From positions 1,240,001 to 1,304,000 of the forward strand of contig NZ_FOOQ01000001.1 of NCBI RefSeq assembly GCF_900113245.1: a DNA stretch of 64,000 nt. The letters are read 5' to 3'. The notes below the pieces were generated by a model. The model saw nothing but the letters and a program-made list of their open reading frames with translations, was not told the DNA's origin and did no database searches. A program made the position numbers and the translations under genes. Shown in pieces: positions 17,011 through 26,099 of the stretch; position 1 is the first letter of the stretch, and each line of letters starts with the position of its first letter. This stretch comes from Halopelagius inordinatus (lineage in GTDB: Archaea > Halobacteriota > Halobacteria > Halobacteriales > Haloferacaceae).

Positions 17011-17976
17011 ATGGTGAGCCTTCCACTACAGGGCGCGATTTTCTTCGGGACGGTGCTCGGTCTCTGGGTCGGTGCGCGGTTACTCGTCGATTCGGCCGTT
17101 CGACTCGCCCGGTCCGTCGGGCTCTCGGAACTCACCATCGGACTGACAATCGTCGCGTTGGGTACGTCCATGCCGGAACTGGTCGTGACCACGGACGCGG
17201 CGCTCAACGGCTTGGGCGACATCGCGGTCGGAAACATCGTCGGGTCGAACATCTACAACTTGGCGTTCGTCCTCGGCGTCGTCTCCGCGGTTCGGTTCGT
17301 CCCGGTCGAACGGTCTCTCGTCCGCCGTGACGGCGTCGCCCTCCTCCTCGCGACTCTGCTGGGTGTCGCGACGTTGCTCGACCTGACCGTGACTCGCGTC
17401 GAAGGTGCCGTACTCGTCGGCTCTCTCGTCGTCTACACCGCCGTCCTGTTTCGCACGAGCGAGGACGCGGCGTCCGAACCGTCCGAAGAACGGGCGACGG
17501 CGGACGCGAGCGACGCGCCCGCGTTCCGAAAGCAGGACGGAGCGATGCTCGCGGCCGGTCTGGCCGTCGTGCTCGTGAGCGGGCATTTCTTGGTCGAGTC
17601 GGCGTCGGCGATAGCGCGAGTCGTTGGACTCTCCGAGTGGGTCATCGGCGAGACGATAGTCGCGGCGGGCACCTCGACGCCGGAGTTCGCCGTCTCCATC
17701 GTCGCGATACGGCGCGGAAGCGTCGGCGTCTCCGTCGGCAACGTCGTCGGGAGCGACATCTTCAACCTGCTCGGCGCGATGGGGCTCGGCGCGTTGATTC
17801 GCCCGTTGACCGTCTCCGCCACCGCAGTAGAGAGCACGGCGTGGTTGGTCGCCGTCGTCGTCGTCGTCGTCGCCGCGATGTGGTCCGGACGGAAGGTATC
17901 GCGACTCGAAGGCGTCCTCCTCGCCGTTTCGGAAGTCGTCAGGTGGGGGCTGAGCCTCTTCGACGTGTTCGGGTGA
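17011..17976 (+). CDS. CaCA-family sodium/calcium exchanger (copy 1)
   Basis: Integral membrane cation antiporter of 321 residues with two inverted halves. Each half carries an alpha repeat: ALGTSMPELVV with GNIVGSNIYNL in the first, AAGTSTPEFAVS with GNVVGSDIFNL in the second. The acidic residues in these repeats are the expected cation ligands. A polar cytosolic loop of about 40 residues separates the halves. The start is ATG at 17011 (MVSLPLQGAIF); the in-frame upstream extension reads non-coding. A second, diverged exchanger lies at 20342-21346. The transported ion (Ca2+, or Na+/K+ exchange) cannot be fixed. Confidence 0.92.
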   Translation: MVSLPLQGAIFFGTVLGLWVGARLLVDSAVRLARSVGLSELTIGLTIVALGTSMPELVVTTDAALNGLGDIAVGNIVGSNIYNLAFVLGVVSAVRFVPVERSLVRRDGVALLLATLLGVATLLDLTVTRVEGAVLVGSLVVYTAVLFRTSEDAASEPSEERATADASDAPAFRKQDGAMLAAGLAVVLVSGHFLVESASAIARVVGLSEWVIGETIVAAGTSTPEFAVSIVAIRRGSVGVSVGNVVGSDIFNLLGAMGLGALIRPLTVSATAVESTAWLVAVVVVVVAAMWSGRKVSRLEGVLLAVSEVVRWGLSLFDVFG

Positions 17977-18026
17977 CGGCCGACTCCACCGACACTATAC
18001 GTCGTCGCGAAGATGGCTCGCCCGCC

Positions 18027-18575
18027 ATGGTCGTGATTACGCTCGGGCAACGGTTGGTCGGCGAGACGGCGCATCCGCACCTCCGGCGGCGCGTGGACCT
18101 CGGAATCGAACTGTTCCGAGCGGAGGACGCACCCTATCTCGTCTTCACCGGCGGGGCGACGAATCCGGCGGTTCCGAACGCGGAGTGCGAAGCGATGCGC
18201 GACTACGCGGTGTCGCGCGGCGTCCCCCGAGAGAAGATACTGTTAGAGTCGAACGCCCGCGACACGAGGGAGAACGGCTTTTTCACCCGCCTCCTCGTCG
18301 AGGAACTCGACTGGGATGGAGACGCCGTCCGCGTCGTCAGTTCCTGTCTGCACCTGCAACGGGCGAGATACATCTTCGAGCAGTGTTTCGGCGACGGGTA
18401 CGAGATACGGACGGACCGGTGCGTCGAACCCAGAGAGTCGATAGACCCCGAGATGCGGTTCACCGAGGCGGAGATTCGACGGCACCGACGACGTGACGGG
18501 GAGTTCTTCGAGGGGACGACCGCCGGAGACGTGGCGGAACTGCGGGCCCTGTTCGACCGGTCGGACGCCGAGTAG
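18027..18575 (+). CDS. YdcF/DUF218-like protein
   Basis: A 182-residue soluble protein with the DUF218 pattern: an N-terminal VVITLGQRL strand, HLRRRVDLGIELF, then YLVFTGGAT, a PREKILLESNARDTREN segment and VVSSCLHLQRARYIF. Members of this family bind nucleotides or act in envelope or vitamin metabolism; the exact role here is unknown. It starts at ATG 18027 and lies about 50 bases after the exchanger and 49 before the next membrane protein, all on the same strand, so these may form one transcript. Confidence 0.8.
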   Translation: MVVITLGQRLVGETAHPHLRRRVDLGIELFRAEDAPYLVFTGGATNPAVPNAECEAMRDYAVSRGVPREKILLESNARDTRENGFFTRLLVEELDWDGDAVRVVSSCLHLQRARYIFEQCFGDGYEIRTDRCVEPRESIDPEMRFTEAEIRRHRRRDGEFFEGTTAGDVAELRALFDRSDAE

Positions 18576-18624
18576 CCCGCGGCGGCCGAGATATCTTTTC
18601 GCCTCGACGCCGTACGCGCACGCG

Positions 18625-19599
18625 ATGGCTGCGGAATCGAAATCCGAACGGCCGAGAGAGAAGTGGAGAGAGTGGCTTCTGCTCGACGCCGACAGGACAC
18701 TCGTCGCGGGAGTGACCGCGTTCGCCCTCTTTGCGTTCGTCGCGTCCGTCAGTCTCTCCGGACTCGCCCCCTTCGTCGAGCGGCAGCCGGTCTTCTACGT
18801 CTACGGCGGGCTTTTGAGCGGGAACCTCACGGTCATCACCGTCGTCGTCTCCATCAGCCAACTCCTGCTCTCCCGGCAGTTGAACACGCCCTCCGAACTC
18901 CGATCGCAGATGGAGGGAGTCATCGACTACCGGAAGGACGTCGAGGACGCCGCCGGGCGGGTCGCCCCCGTAGAGCCGTTGGGTTTTCTCCGCCTCCTCG
19001 TCGAGAACACGCGAAAGAGGTCGCAAGAACTCGGCGGACTCACCATCGCGGAGACGAACGACGAGGTGTACGCGGAGGTAGACGCCGCCGTCTCCAGAGT
19101 CACCCGGCAGGTCGATACGGTGGACGGTCTCCTGCAGGAGTCGGACGCCTCGACGTTCCACGTGCTCTCTGCGACGCTCACGACGAACTACGCGAGAGAC
19201 ATCAACCACCTCCGGCGAATCAAATCCGAGTACGAGGAGAGCGTCCCGGCGCACGTCGAGGAGTCGATAGACCTCCTCATCGACCGCCTCCAGCAGATAG
19301 ACGTCGCCAGACAGTACTTCAAATCGGTCTACCTCGAACAGCAACTCGCGGAACTGTCGAGGATGCTGTTCTACGCCGGTCTCCCGTCGGTCGCAGTCGT
19401 CGCGGTCAGCCTGCTTCTCTTCACCGCGGCGGGCGGCACGTCCGTCTCGCCTCCGTACGAACGCCTCCTGATACCGGCGACGGTCACGGTCGGTCTCGTC
19501 CCCCTCTCAGTTCTCTTCGCGTACATCCTCCGCATCGCGACGGTCACGCAACGGACGGCGGCGACGGTGCCGTTCACGACGCCCGAACAGGAGCGGTAG
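18625..19599 (+). CDS. Haloarchaeal four-helix membrane protein with coiled coil, unknown
   Basis: The 324-residue product starts MAAESKSERPREKW. It has two N-terminal membrane segments (VAGVTAFALFAFVASVSL; VYGGLLSGNLTVITVVVSI), a long polar helical stretch of about 170 residues (about 75-240; many Glu, Arg and Asn), and two C-terminal membrane segments (AGLPSVAVVAVSLLLF; LIPATVTVGLVPLSVLF). This looks like a membrane-anchored coiled-coil protein. I recognise no catalytic motif. It is codirectional with the DUF218 gene and convergent with the HPP gene. Confidence 0.8.
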   Translation: MAAESKSERPREKWREWLLLDADRTLVAGVTAFALFAFVASVSLSGLAPFVERQPVFYVYGGLLSGNLTVITVVVSISQLLLSRQLNTPSELRSQMEGVIDYRKDVEDAAGRVAPVEPLGFLRLLVENTRKRSQELGGLTIAETNDEVYAEVDAAVSRVTRQVDTVDGLLQESDASTFHVLSATLTTNYARDINHLRRIKSEYEESVPAHVEESIDLLIDRLQQIDVARQYFKSVYLEQQLAELSRMLFYAGLPSVAVVAVSLLLFTAAGGTSVSPPYERLLIPATVTVGLVPLSVLFAYILRIATVTQRTAATVPFTTPEQER

Positions 19600-19659
19600 T
19601 TTCGGAGTCGCCCGCGGGCCGTCTCCGGACCGGACGCGGAGGGACGGTCCCGAGACGGC

Positions 19660-20199
19660 TCACTCGGTCGATTCGGCCTCTTCACCCGCCGTCGTCGGTC
19701 GGGAGAGACCGCCGACCACCCTCTCGAACAGGCGCAGCACGTTCGTGTGCGTCTCGACGAGGATAGCCGTGCTCGCGACGATTATCGCGACTTCGACGGG
19801 TTCCGAGAGCAGTCCGAGCGAGACGATGAGCGTCGTCGCGCAGGCCGGCGGATGCTTCATGTCGGTCGCTATCATTCCCCAACTCGTGAGGACGAGAGAG
19901 AGAACCCCGCTGGCGGCGAGTCGGAGACCCTCCGCGGAGAGGTCCGGCGAGGCGGCGGCGAACGCGACGCCCGGGGCGAGCAGTTCGTGCGCGAGTAGCC
20001 CGGCGACTCCGCCGACGAGGTGCGCTCCGACCATCCGATAGGTCCGGTTCCGGCCGCCGTGACGTTCGAAGGCGAGGACGAACGCCGAGGGTCCGAGACT
20101 GGGGAAGATGAAGGGTTGGCCGCTTATCCACGCGACGAAGCCGAGGACGCCGAACAGAAAACCCGCGTACAGGCTCGTCCCCACCCGTCGTCTGTCCAT
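19660..20199 (-). CDS. HPP-family integral membrane protein
   Basis: A 179-residue protein with four to five hydrophobic helices. It carries the signature region FPSLGPSAFVLAF (about 33-45) and the family-naming HPPACAT motif near residue 132. HPP proteins have been linked to nitrite or other anion transport in some organisms, which is only suggestive here. I used ATG at 20199 (MDRRRVGTSLYAG); the in-frame codon at 20319 adds a polar, non-family N-terminus that overlaps the promoter region of the divergent exchanger. Confidence 0.87.
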   Translation of the reverse strand: MDRRRVGTSLYAGFLFGVLGFVAWISGQPFIFPSLGPSAFVLAFERHGGRNRTYRMVGAHLVGGVAGLLAHELLAPGVAFAAASPDLSAEGLRLAASGVLSLVLTSWGMIATDMKHPPACATTLIVSLGLLSEPVEVAIIVASTAILVETHTNVLRLFERVVGGLSRPTTAGEEAESTE

Positions 20200-20341
20200 G
20201 GGCTTGGTCTTCTCTCGGCGGTTGAAAACCCTGCTGACCGACTTCGGCGCGTTCGCCGACGCGGCTACGGGGCGGCCCTCGGGCGTCTCCGCGACACCGG
20301 AACGGGGAACGTATTTCACTCCGTGCGAACACTACTCGCTC

Positions 20342-21346
20342 GTGAACGCTCTCTTGGGCTATCTCCTGCTGGCCGTCGCGTCGACCGGAGTCATCTGGAA
20401 GGGGAGCGAACTCCTCGAACGCGCCGCGGAACGCCTCAGCAAACACTACGGCCTCCCGGTGGCCGTCCACGGCGCAGTCGTCGTCGCCATCGGATCGAGT
20501 TTCCCCGAACTCAGTTCGGTCGTCCTCAGCACCCTGATCCACGGGGAGTTCTCCCTCGGCGTCGGAGCCATCGTCGGCAGCGCCATCTTCAACCTCCTCG
20601 TCATCCCGGCCGCCGCCGCACTCGCGAGCGAGCAGTTGGAGACGACGCGCGACATCGTCCACAAGGACGCGCAGTTCTACATCATAAGCGTCCTCGTCCT
20701 GTTCATCACGTTCGCTCTCGGCGCGACGTACGTCCCCGGCGGGACGAACGCGGAGGCCATCCTCACCCCGACGCTCGTGTTGATGCCTCTGGCCACCTAC
20801 GCCATCTACGTCTTCCTCCAGTATCAGGACACCCGCGACCACGCGGCGAAACCCATCGAGGTGAACGTCCCCCGCGAACTGGGGACGCTCGCCGTCTCGC
20901 TTCTTCTCATCACCATCGGCGTCGAGGGAATCGTCCGCGCCGCCCTCGGCTTCGGCGAGATATTCGGCACGCCCAGTTTCCTGTGGGGGTTGACCGTCAT
21001 CGCCGCCGCGACGAGTCTCCCCGACGCGTTCGTCAGCGTGCGCGCGGCGCGAGTCGACGACAGCGTCACCAGCCTCACGAACGTTCTCGGGAGCAACACG
21101 TTCAACCTCCTCGTGGCCATCCCCGTCGGCGTCCTCATCTCGGGGCCGACGACGGTCAGTTTCCTCGCCGCCGTCCCGATGATGGGCTTTCTCGCGTTCG
21201 CGACGCTCGTGTTCGTCATCGTCACCCGCACGCATCTCGAACTCACGGACCCCGAAGCCTACGGCCTGCTCGCCCTGTATCTGCTGTTTCTCGCGTGGAT
21301 GACGCTCGAAACGTTCGGCGTCGTCGAGACGGTGCGAGGGATTTGA
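20342..21346 (+). CDS. CaCA-family sodium/calcium exchanger (copy 2)
   Basis: A 334-residue membrane antiporter with the two alpha repeats AIGSSFPELSS/GAIVGSAIFNLLV and AATSLPDAFVS/NVLGSNTFNLLV. It differs from copy 1 at the first repeat (S-F-P-E, with A-I in place of N-I), so ion preference may differ. I chose GTG at 20342, which places the first helix right at the N-terminus; the longer frame from 20108 runs antisense through the HPP gene and has no membrane-like sequence. It is divergent from HPP and followed about 130 bases later by the DJ-1 gene. Confidence 0.88.
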   Translation: MNALLGYLLLAVASTGVIWKGSELLERAAERLSKHYGLPVAVHGAVVVAIGSSFPELSSVVLSTLIHGEFSLGVGAIVGSAIFNLLVIPAAAALASEQLETTRDIVHKDAQFYIISVLVLFITFALGATYVPGGTNAEAILTPTLVLMPLATYAIYVFLQYQDTRDHAAKPIEVNVPRELGTLAVSLLLITIGVEGIVRAALGFGEIFGTPSFLWGLTVIAAATSLPDAFVSVRAARVDDSVTSLTNVLGSNTFNLLVAIPVGVLISGPTTVSFLAAVPMMGFLAFATLVFVIVTRTHLELTDPEAYGLLALYLLFLAWMTLETFGVVETVRGI

Positions 21347-21478
21347 CGGGCGACACTCCCGTCTTTCGGCCCGGTGAGAACGGACGCGACGTTCGGACTC
21401 GAACGCCCCGGCCCCCGACCGAAAAAACGGCTCGCCACACGACTTAGGGACGTCGCGCCGCAACTTCGACCCGAGACA

Positions 21479-22060
21479 ATGTCCGAAGCACTCGACGACA
21501 CGAACGTGGCGATACTTCTCGCGCCGGAAGGGACAGAAGAGGTCGAGTTCACCCGGCCGCGACAGGCAGTCGAGGACGCCGGAGCGAACGTGGACGCGGT
21601 CGGTCCGGAGACGGGCGAGGTCCAGACCGTCGAGAGCGACCTCAACGAGGCTGGGACGTACGAGGTAGAGAAGGCCGTCTCGGAGGTGTCGGCCGACGAC
21701 TACGACGCCGTTCTCGTCCCGGGCGGGACCGTCGGAGCGGACACACTCCGCGGCGACGAGGAGACGGTATCGTTCGTCCGCGAGTTCTTCGACGCGGAGA
21801 AACCCGTCGGTGCCATCTGTCACGGCCCGTGGGTACTCGTCGAAGCGGACGCCGACGACCGGACCGGTTCCGGTGACGCCGTAGAGGGCCGAACCCTGAC
21901 CTCCTACCCGACTCTCCGGACCGACATCCGCAACGCGGGCGGCGAGTGGGTGGACGAGGAAGTCGTCACCGACGACGGGGTGGTGACGAGTCGAAACCCC
22001 GACGACCTCGACGCGTACTGCGAACGGGTCGTCGAGGTGTTCGGCGGCGACGCGGAGTAG
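21479..22060 (+). CDS. DJ-1/PfpI-family protein
   Basis: A 193-residue cytosolic protein. It has the nucleophile-elbow cysteine in AICHGPW (about residue 118), the acidic partner Glu near the N-terminus (APEGTEEVEF) and the LVPGGTVGADTL loop. Known relatives act as proteases, glyoxalases/deglycases or stress chaperones; which one applies is open. The start is ATG at 21479 (MSEALDDTNVA). It is convergent with the haloacid dehalogenase gene, with only 3 bases between the two stops. Confidence 0.9.
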   Translation: MSEALDDTNVAILLAPEGTEEVEFTRPRQAVEDAGANVDAVGPETGEVQTVESDLNEAGTYEVEKAVSEVSADDYDAVLVPGGTVGADTLRGDEETVSFVREFFDAEKPVGAICHGPWVLVEADADDRTGSGDAVEGRTLTSYPTLRTDIRNAGGEWVDEEVVTDDGVVTSRNPDDLDAYCERVVEVFGGDAE

Positions 22061-22063
22061 ACC

Positions 22064-22747
22064 TCAGACCCCGAGTTCGTCGGCGAACTCGACGAACGAC
22101 TCGACGGTGAGGTGAGGGTCGGTCTCGTACGGCCCCCAGAGTGCGTCCTGACGGTTCACCCAGACGCCCTGCATCCCGGCGTGAATCGCACCCGGAACGT
22201 CCCACCACCCCGCGGCGACGAAACAGATCTCTTCTATCGGCGTTCCGACTCTGTCGGCGGCGTGTTCGTACAGTCCCGCGTCAGGTTTGAACTGCTCAAT
22301 CTCGTCTGCGCTGACCGTCGCTTCGATGACGTCGCCGAGGTCGGCGTGTTCGACCATCGAGTCGAGCATCTCCTCGCTGCCGTTCGAGACCACGTAGAGG
22401 TCGTACCCCGCCTCCCGCAACCGTTCCATCCCCTCGTGGACGTCGTCGAACACCGGCAGGTCCTGATACGTCGAGAGGATCTCTTCGCGTTCGTCCTCCG
22501 AGAGGTCGATGCCCTGCGTCCGGAGGGCGTACCGTAGCGCGTGCCGGTTCATCTCGTAGAACGAGTCGTACTCCTCGATTGCGTTGCCGACCATCGCGTA
22601 CAGAAGCGACCGATTCCGCCAGAGTTTCGAGACCGCTTCGGGCGAGTCGACGTACTCCGAGAGCGGTTCCTCTACGGCCGTCACGTCGACGATGGTGCCG
22701 TACGAATCGAACGCGATAGTCTCGACTGCGTCGGGGTCGAAAGACAT
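22064..22747 (-). CDS. L-2-haloacid dehalogenase-like HAD hydrolase
   Basis: A 227-residue HAD-fold enzyme. The nucleophile is the Asp in FDSYGT (D14), motif II is VVSNGS, the motif III Lys is in QFKPDAGLY, and the last motif is AAGWWDVPGA, a variant of the S-x-x-W-D signature of type II haloacid dehalogenases. It probably hydrolyses a small halo-acid or a related metabolite. It stands between DJ-1 (convergent) and the USP gene (same strand, about 70 bases apart). Confidence 0.88.
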   Translation of the reverse strand: MSFDPDAVETIAFDSYGTIVDVTAVEEPLSEYVDSPEAVSKLWRNRSLLYAMVGNAIEEYDSFYEMNRHALRYALRTQGIDLSEDEREEILSTYQDLPVFDDVHEGMERLREAGYDLYVVSNGSEEMLDSMVEHADLGDVIEATVSADEIEQFKPDAGLYEHAADRVGTPIEEICFVAAGWWDVPGAIHAGMQGVWVNRQDALWGPYETDPHLTVESFVEFADELGV

Positions 22748-22816
22748 CGTGAGGAGTCTCGGCCCAGACGACGAAGTAGCTTGGGACAGTCTGGCACGGC
22801 CGTACCGCCGCCGGAG

Positions 22817-23551
22817 TCACTCCGGCGCGGCCGAGTCCCGCCTGCGTCGGACGACGATGACCGGTCCGAGCGACCGGGCGGCGACTTGGTCGGATATCTC
22901 GCCGAAGAGAAATGACCGCAGAGACGGTTCGCTCTCGCCCATGACGACGACGTCGTGGTCGTCGGCCGCGTCCGCGATGGCTCTGACCGGCGTCTTGGAG
23001 ACGACGACTTCCGTCCGGACTGCGTCGGAGGCGAGTCCGTTCTCGCGCAGTCGCGCCGCCGCGTCCTCGACTATCGACCGACCCGCGGGTTCGGCCTCCT
23101 CGTCGTCGGCGACGTGATAGAGCGTCAGTTCGACGTCGCGGCCGTCGGCCATCGCGGCCACGAACGCCGCGACGCGGGCGACGTTCACGTCGTCTCCGAC
23201 CGGGACGAGCACTCGTTCGACCCGAGTCGTCGGGTTCGGGACGAGAATCGCCGTACACCCCGCCTCGTCGGCCACCCGGTCCAGCGTCTGTTCCTCGTCG
23301 TGCGTGAAGACGAGACGGGTCTCACAGGACCCACCCGTCTCGCGGAACTCGGCGGCCAACTCGTCGAGGAGCGACTGCGCTTTCTCTTCGAACTGTATCC
23401 GCGCTTGTCCCGGCGCGGTCTGTTCTGGGAGAATGTGGTAGCCGAGGAGGACCACGGAGAACGGGGACAGCAACTCGACGACGGTGTCGGGAATCGTCTG
23501 GCCTTCGAGCACTTCCAGCGGCACGAGAACCGTCCAATCGCGTTCGGTCAT
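22817..23551 (-). CDS. Universal stress protein
   Basis: A 244-residue protein starting [18 protein letters not shown]. The C-terminal half is a clear USP domain (ERVLVPVGDDVNVARV, then HDVVVMGESEPSLRSFLFGEISDQVAAR). The N-terminal half resembles a second, degraded USP fold. The ATG shares its first base with the TAA stop of the amino-acid permease, so translation is coupled. USP domains paired with APC transporters are common in haloarchaea and are thought to regulate the transporter (inference). Confidence 0.9.
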   Translation of the reverse strand: MTERDWTVLVPLEVLEGQTIPDTVVELLSPFSVVLLGYHILPEQTAPGQARIQFEEKAQSLLDELAAEFRETGGSCETRLVFTHDEEQTLDRVADEAGCTAILVPNPTTRVERVLVPVGDDVNVARVAAFVAAMADGRDVELTLYHVADDEEAEPAGRSIVEDAAARLRENGLASDAVRTEVVVSKTPVRAIADAADDHDVVVMGESEPSLRSFLFGEISDQVAARSLGPVIVVRRRRDSAAPE

Positions 23552-24996
23552 TAGAGCACCCCTTTGAGTTTCACGTCGCGAGCGTAATAGAGGTACCAGC
23601 CCGCGGAGACGAGCATGATGGCGAGACCGATGAGTTGGGAGGTGCGTTGCATGAATCCGATCAGCGCGAAACTCGCGAGCGCGCCCAACACCGGAACGAC
23701 GGGGTAGCCCGGGACGCGGAAGTCGGGGTCGTACCACTCCGGTTCGTCCCGGCGGAGTGCGATCAGCGCGACGCACATCAGCCCGTACATCACGAGGTGG
23801 AGAAACGAGGCGACTTCCGCGAGCACGTCCACCTCACCCAACAGGACGAGCGCGAGAATCGGACCGCCGGCCATCCCGAGTGCGACGTGCGGGGTGCCGT
23901 ACGTCAGGTTTATTCGACTCGCAGCGCGCGGCAAGAGCGCGTCTTTACTCACCGCGTATATCGCCCGCGAGGTGCTGAGAATCGACGCGTTCGCGCTCGA
24001 CACCGTCGCGAGTAGCCCGCCGATGAGGATGAGAAACGCACCGAGCGGCCCCATGAAGCTCTCAGCGACAGTCACCATCGCCGTCTCACCGAGCGAAGCG
24101 AGTCGCTCGCTGCCGAACGCGCTCGTCGCCACGAAAATCGTCGCCACGTAGAGCACGCCGACGATGAGCACCGACCCGACCATCGCGAGGGGGAGATTCT
24201 TCCCCGGCTGTTTGATTTCGCCGGCGACGGTGGCCACCTGCGCGAAGCCCAGATACGACGTGAACACCAACGCGGCGGTGGTCAACACCGAGACGACACC
24301 CTGCGACAGGAACGGTTCGCCGATGGGTTCGGGGTCGCCGACGACTCCGAGCGCAGAGAGACCGCCGAAGGTGAGAAAGCCGACGATGATAGCCAGGAGA
24401 ATCGCGACCACGCCGTTTTGAAGTTTCGCCGCGTTCTCCGTCCCGGTGACGTTCAGCGCTGTCAAGAAGACGCCGAAGAGAAGCGCCAACGGCACGACGA
24501 CGTCGAACCCGCCGAACGAGACGCCCGCCCGCGCCAGGACGGCCTCCGCGTAGAAGCCGAACCCGACGAGGTAGAACGCCGAGGCGAACACCAACCCGAA
24601 CCAAAGCGAGAGGCCGACGATAGCGCCGAAGAGCGACCCTATCCCCCGCGAGATGAAGTAGTATCCGCCGCCGCTTCGGGGCATCGCCGTCGCCAGTTCG
24701 GACGCCGGTAAGGCGACGAGAAGCGCGATGACGGCTCCGATGGCGAACGACCCCGCCGCGGCGGGTCCGGCCTGCCCCGCCGCGATGCCGGGGAACACGA
24801 AGATGCCCGCTCCGACCATCGTCCCGACGCCGATGGCGATGCCGCCGGTCACGCCGATGGTCCGTTCGAGTTCCGTCCCCTCATCGTGGACGGTCGCCTC
24901 GTCGGCCGTCTCCGGTCGCTCTACGACCGGTGTTTCGCCGTCGCGGTTCGCGGTCTGGTCCGAACCGCCGCCCGTCTCGTCGGAGACACCGGCCAT
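23551..24996 (-). CDS. APC-family amino-acid permease
   Basis: A 481-residue inner-membrane transporter. After a 45-residue acidic cytosolic N-terminus come about 12-14 hydrophobic helices. The helix-1 motif [15 protein letters not shown] (about 56-70) is characteristic of amino acid/cation symporters, and [14 protein letters not shown]-like sequence follows helix 2. It forms an overlapping pair with the USP gene downstream. The substrate cannot be predicted. Confidence 0.92.
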   Translation of the reverse strand: MAGVSDETGGGSDQTANRDGETPVVERPETADEATVHDEGTELERTIGVTGGIAIGVGTMVGAGIFVFPGIAAGQAGPAAAGSFAIGAVIALLVALPASELATAMPRSGGGYYFISRGIGSLFGAIVGLSLWFGLVFASAFYLVGFGFYAEAVLARAGVSFGGFDVVVPLALLFGVFLTALNVTGTENAAKLQNGVVAILLAIIVGFLTFGGLSALGVVGDPEPIGEPFLSQGVVSVLTTAALVFTSYLGFAQVATVAGEIKQPGKNLPLAMVGSVLIVGVLYVATIFVATSAFGSERLASLGETAMVTVAESFMGPLGAFLILIGGLLATVSSANASILSTSRAIYAVSKDALLPRAASRINLTYGTPHVALGMAGGPILALVLLGEVDVLAEVASFLHLVMYGLMCVALIALRRDEPEWYDPDFRVPGYPVVPVLGALASFALIGFMQRTSQLIGLAIMLVSAGWYLYYARDVKLKGVL

Positions 24997-25075
24997 GTGG
25001 GCGATACCGGGCGAAGAGCCATTATACCTGCGGCAGATGGCGTCGAGAGGCGGAGAAACGTCGGCGAAAGCGTCG

Positions 25076-25957
25076 TCACCCGCCGCCGCGGGTCACGTGT
25101 CCGTACTTCAGGATACCGACGAACACGCCGCCGCCGATGGCGTTCCCGAGGGTCGCCAACACGAGGAACTTCGCGTAGTCGAATACCGACACCTCGGGCG
25201 AGAGGAACACCCCGAACAGCACCTCGATGTTGCCCGCGATAGAGTGCGGGAGGTGGAGCAGTCCGATGGAGGCCGTGACGAGCCAGATTATCAGTAATCG
25301 GCTCGTCGTCTCTTGGGCGGCGGCGAGCAACCACGCCAACAGTCCCATGAGCCAGCCCGCGAGGATGCCGGCGACGAACAACCACGTGAGGTCGTGGTCG
25401 ACGAGTTTGTGCGCGATGGTCCCGAACGCTTCCGGGGTGGCGACCCCGAGGTTGGGCATCAAGGTGACGATGAACGCGGTGAACACCGCGCCGCCGACGA
25501 TGTTGCTCGCCCAGACCAACCCCCAGAGACGCATCAGTTTCCGGAACGACGCTCGACCGTCGAGCACCGGCATCACGGCGAGGGCCGTGTGTTCGGTGAA
25601 CAGTTCCGAGCGCGCGATGATGACGAAGATGAATCCGACGGCGTAGGCGCTCGCCAACAGTAGTTCGGTTCCGAGGTCACCGTACCCGCCTTCGGTGAGC
25701 GTGAGTAGAACCGCCATCAACAGCGGACCGAATCCGATGTCGAGACCGGCCGAGAACCCCGACAGCAACAGCCCGGTCCGCTCGCGCTCTATCTCGTGGA
25801 GCCCGGATTCGATGAGCGATTCGAGGATATCCGGGGCGGGAGTCTGCTCTACGGTGGTCGCCGGGTCGGCGTCCCCCACGTCACCCGCCCCCCGTATCGG
25901 CGTCGCTGGGTCCGTGCGCCTCGAATCCCATAACGAAGGCCAGTAGAGAGCGAACAC
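25076..25957 (-). CDS. Formate/nitrite transporter (FNT) family channel
   Basis: A pentameric-channel family member of up to 293 residues with six hydrophobic helices. Visible features are [30 protein letters not shown] (the loop Leu/Phe/Thr region) and [12 protein letters not shown]. The frame opens at GTG 25957; a second GTG at 25879 (VGDADPATT) would remove a proline-rich lead of 26 residues. A TATATC-like element near 25966 fits the shorter form better, so the start is uncertain. Likely substrate is formate, nitrite or another small anion. Confidence 0.88.
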   Translation of the reverse strand: MFALYWPSLWDSRRTDPATPIRGAGDVGDADPATTVEQTPAPDILESLIESGLHEIERERTGLLLSGFSAGLDIGFGPLLMAVLLTLTEGGYGDLGTELLLASAYAVGFIFVIIARSELFTEHTALAVMPVLDGRASFRKLMRLWGLVWASNIVGGAVFTAFIVTLMPNLGVATPEAFGTIAHKLVDHDLTWLFVAGILAGWLMGLLAWLLAAAQETTSRLLIIWLVTASIGLLHLPHSIAGNIEVLFGVFLSPEVSVFDYAKFLVLATLGNAIGGGVFVGILKYGHVTRGGG

Positions 25958-26099
25958 GGAAGAAAGATATGGCGGTGCGAACGGCTCTTCGAGCCCTCGC
26001 GTTACGGAGTTTGACGCGCGTCACCTCCCTCGGCGAGAAACGACAACCCGACGGGGGCGCCGTCGTCGCCGCTCTCGGTCGCCGATTCGGACGTGCGCG

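Noticed and set aside
19682-21823. 713-codon minus-strand frame
   Set aside because: Runs through HPP (other frame), exchanger copy 2 and DJ-1; those genes have recognisable families, this frame has none.
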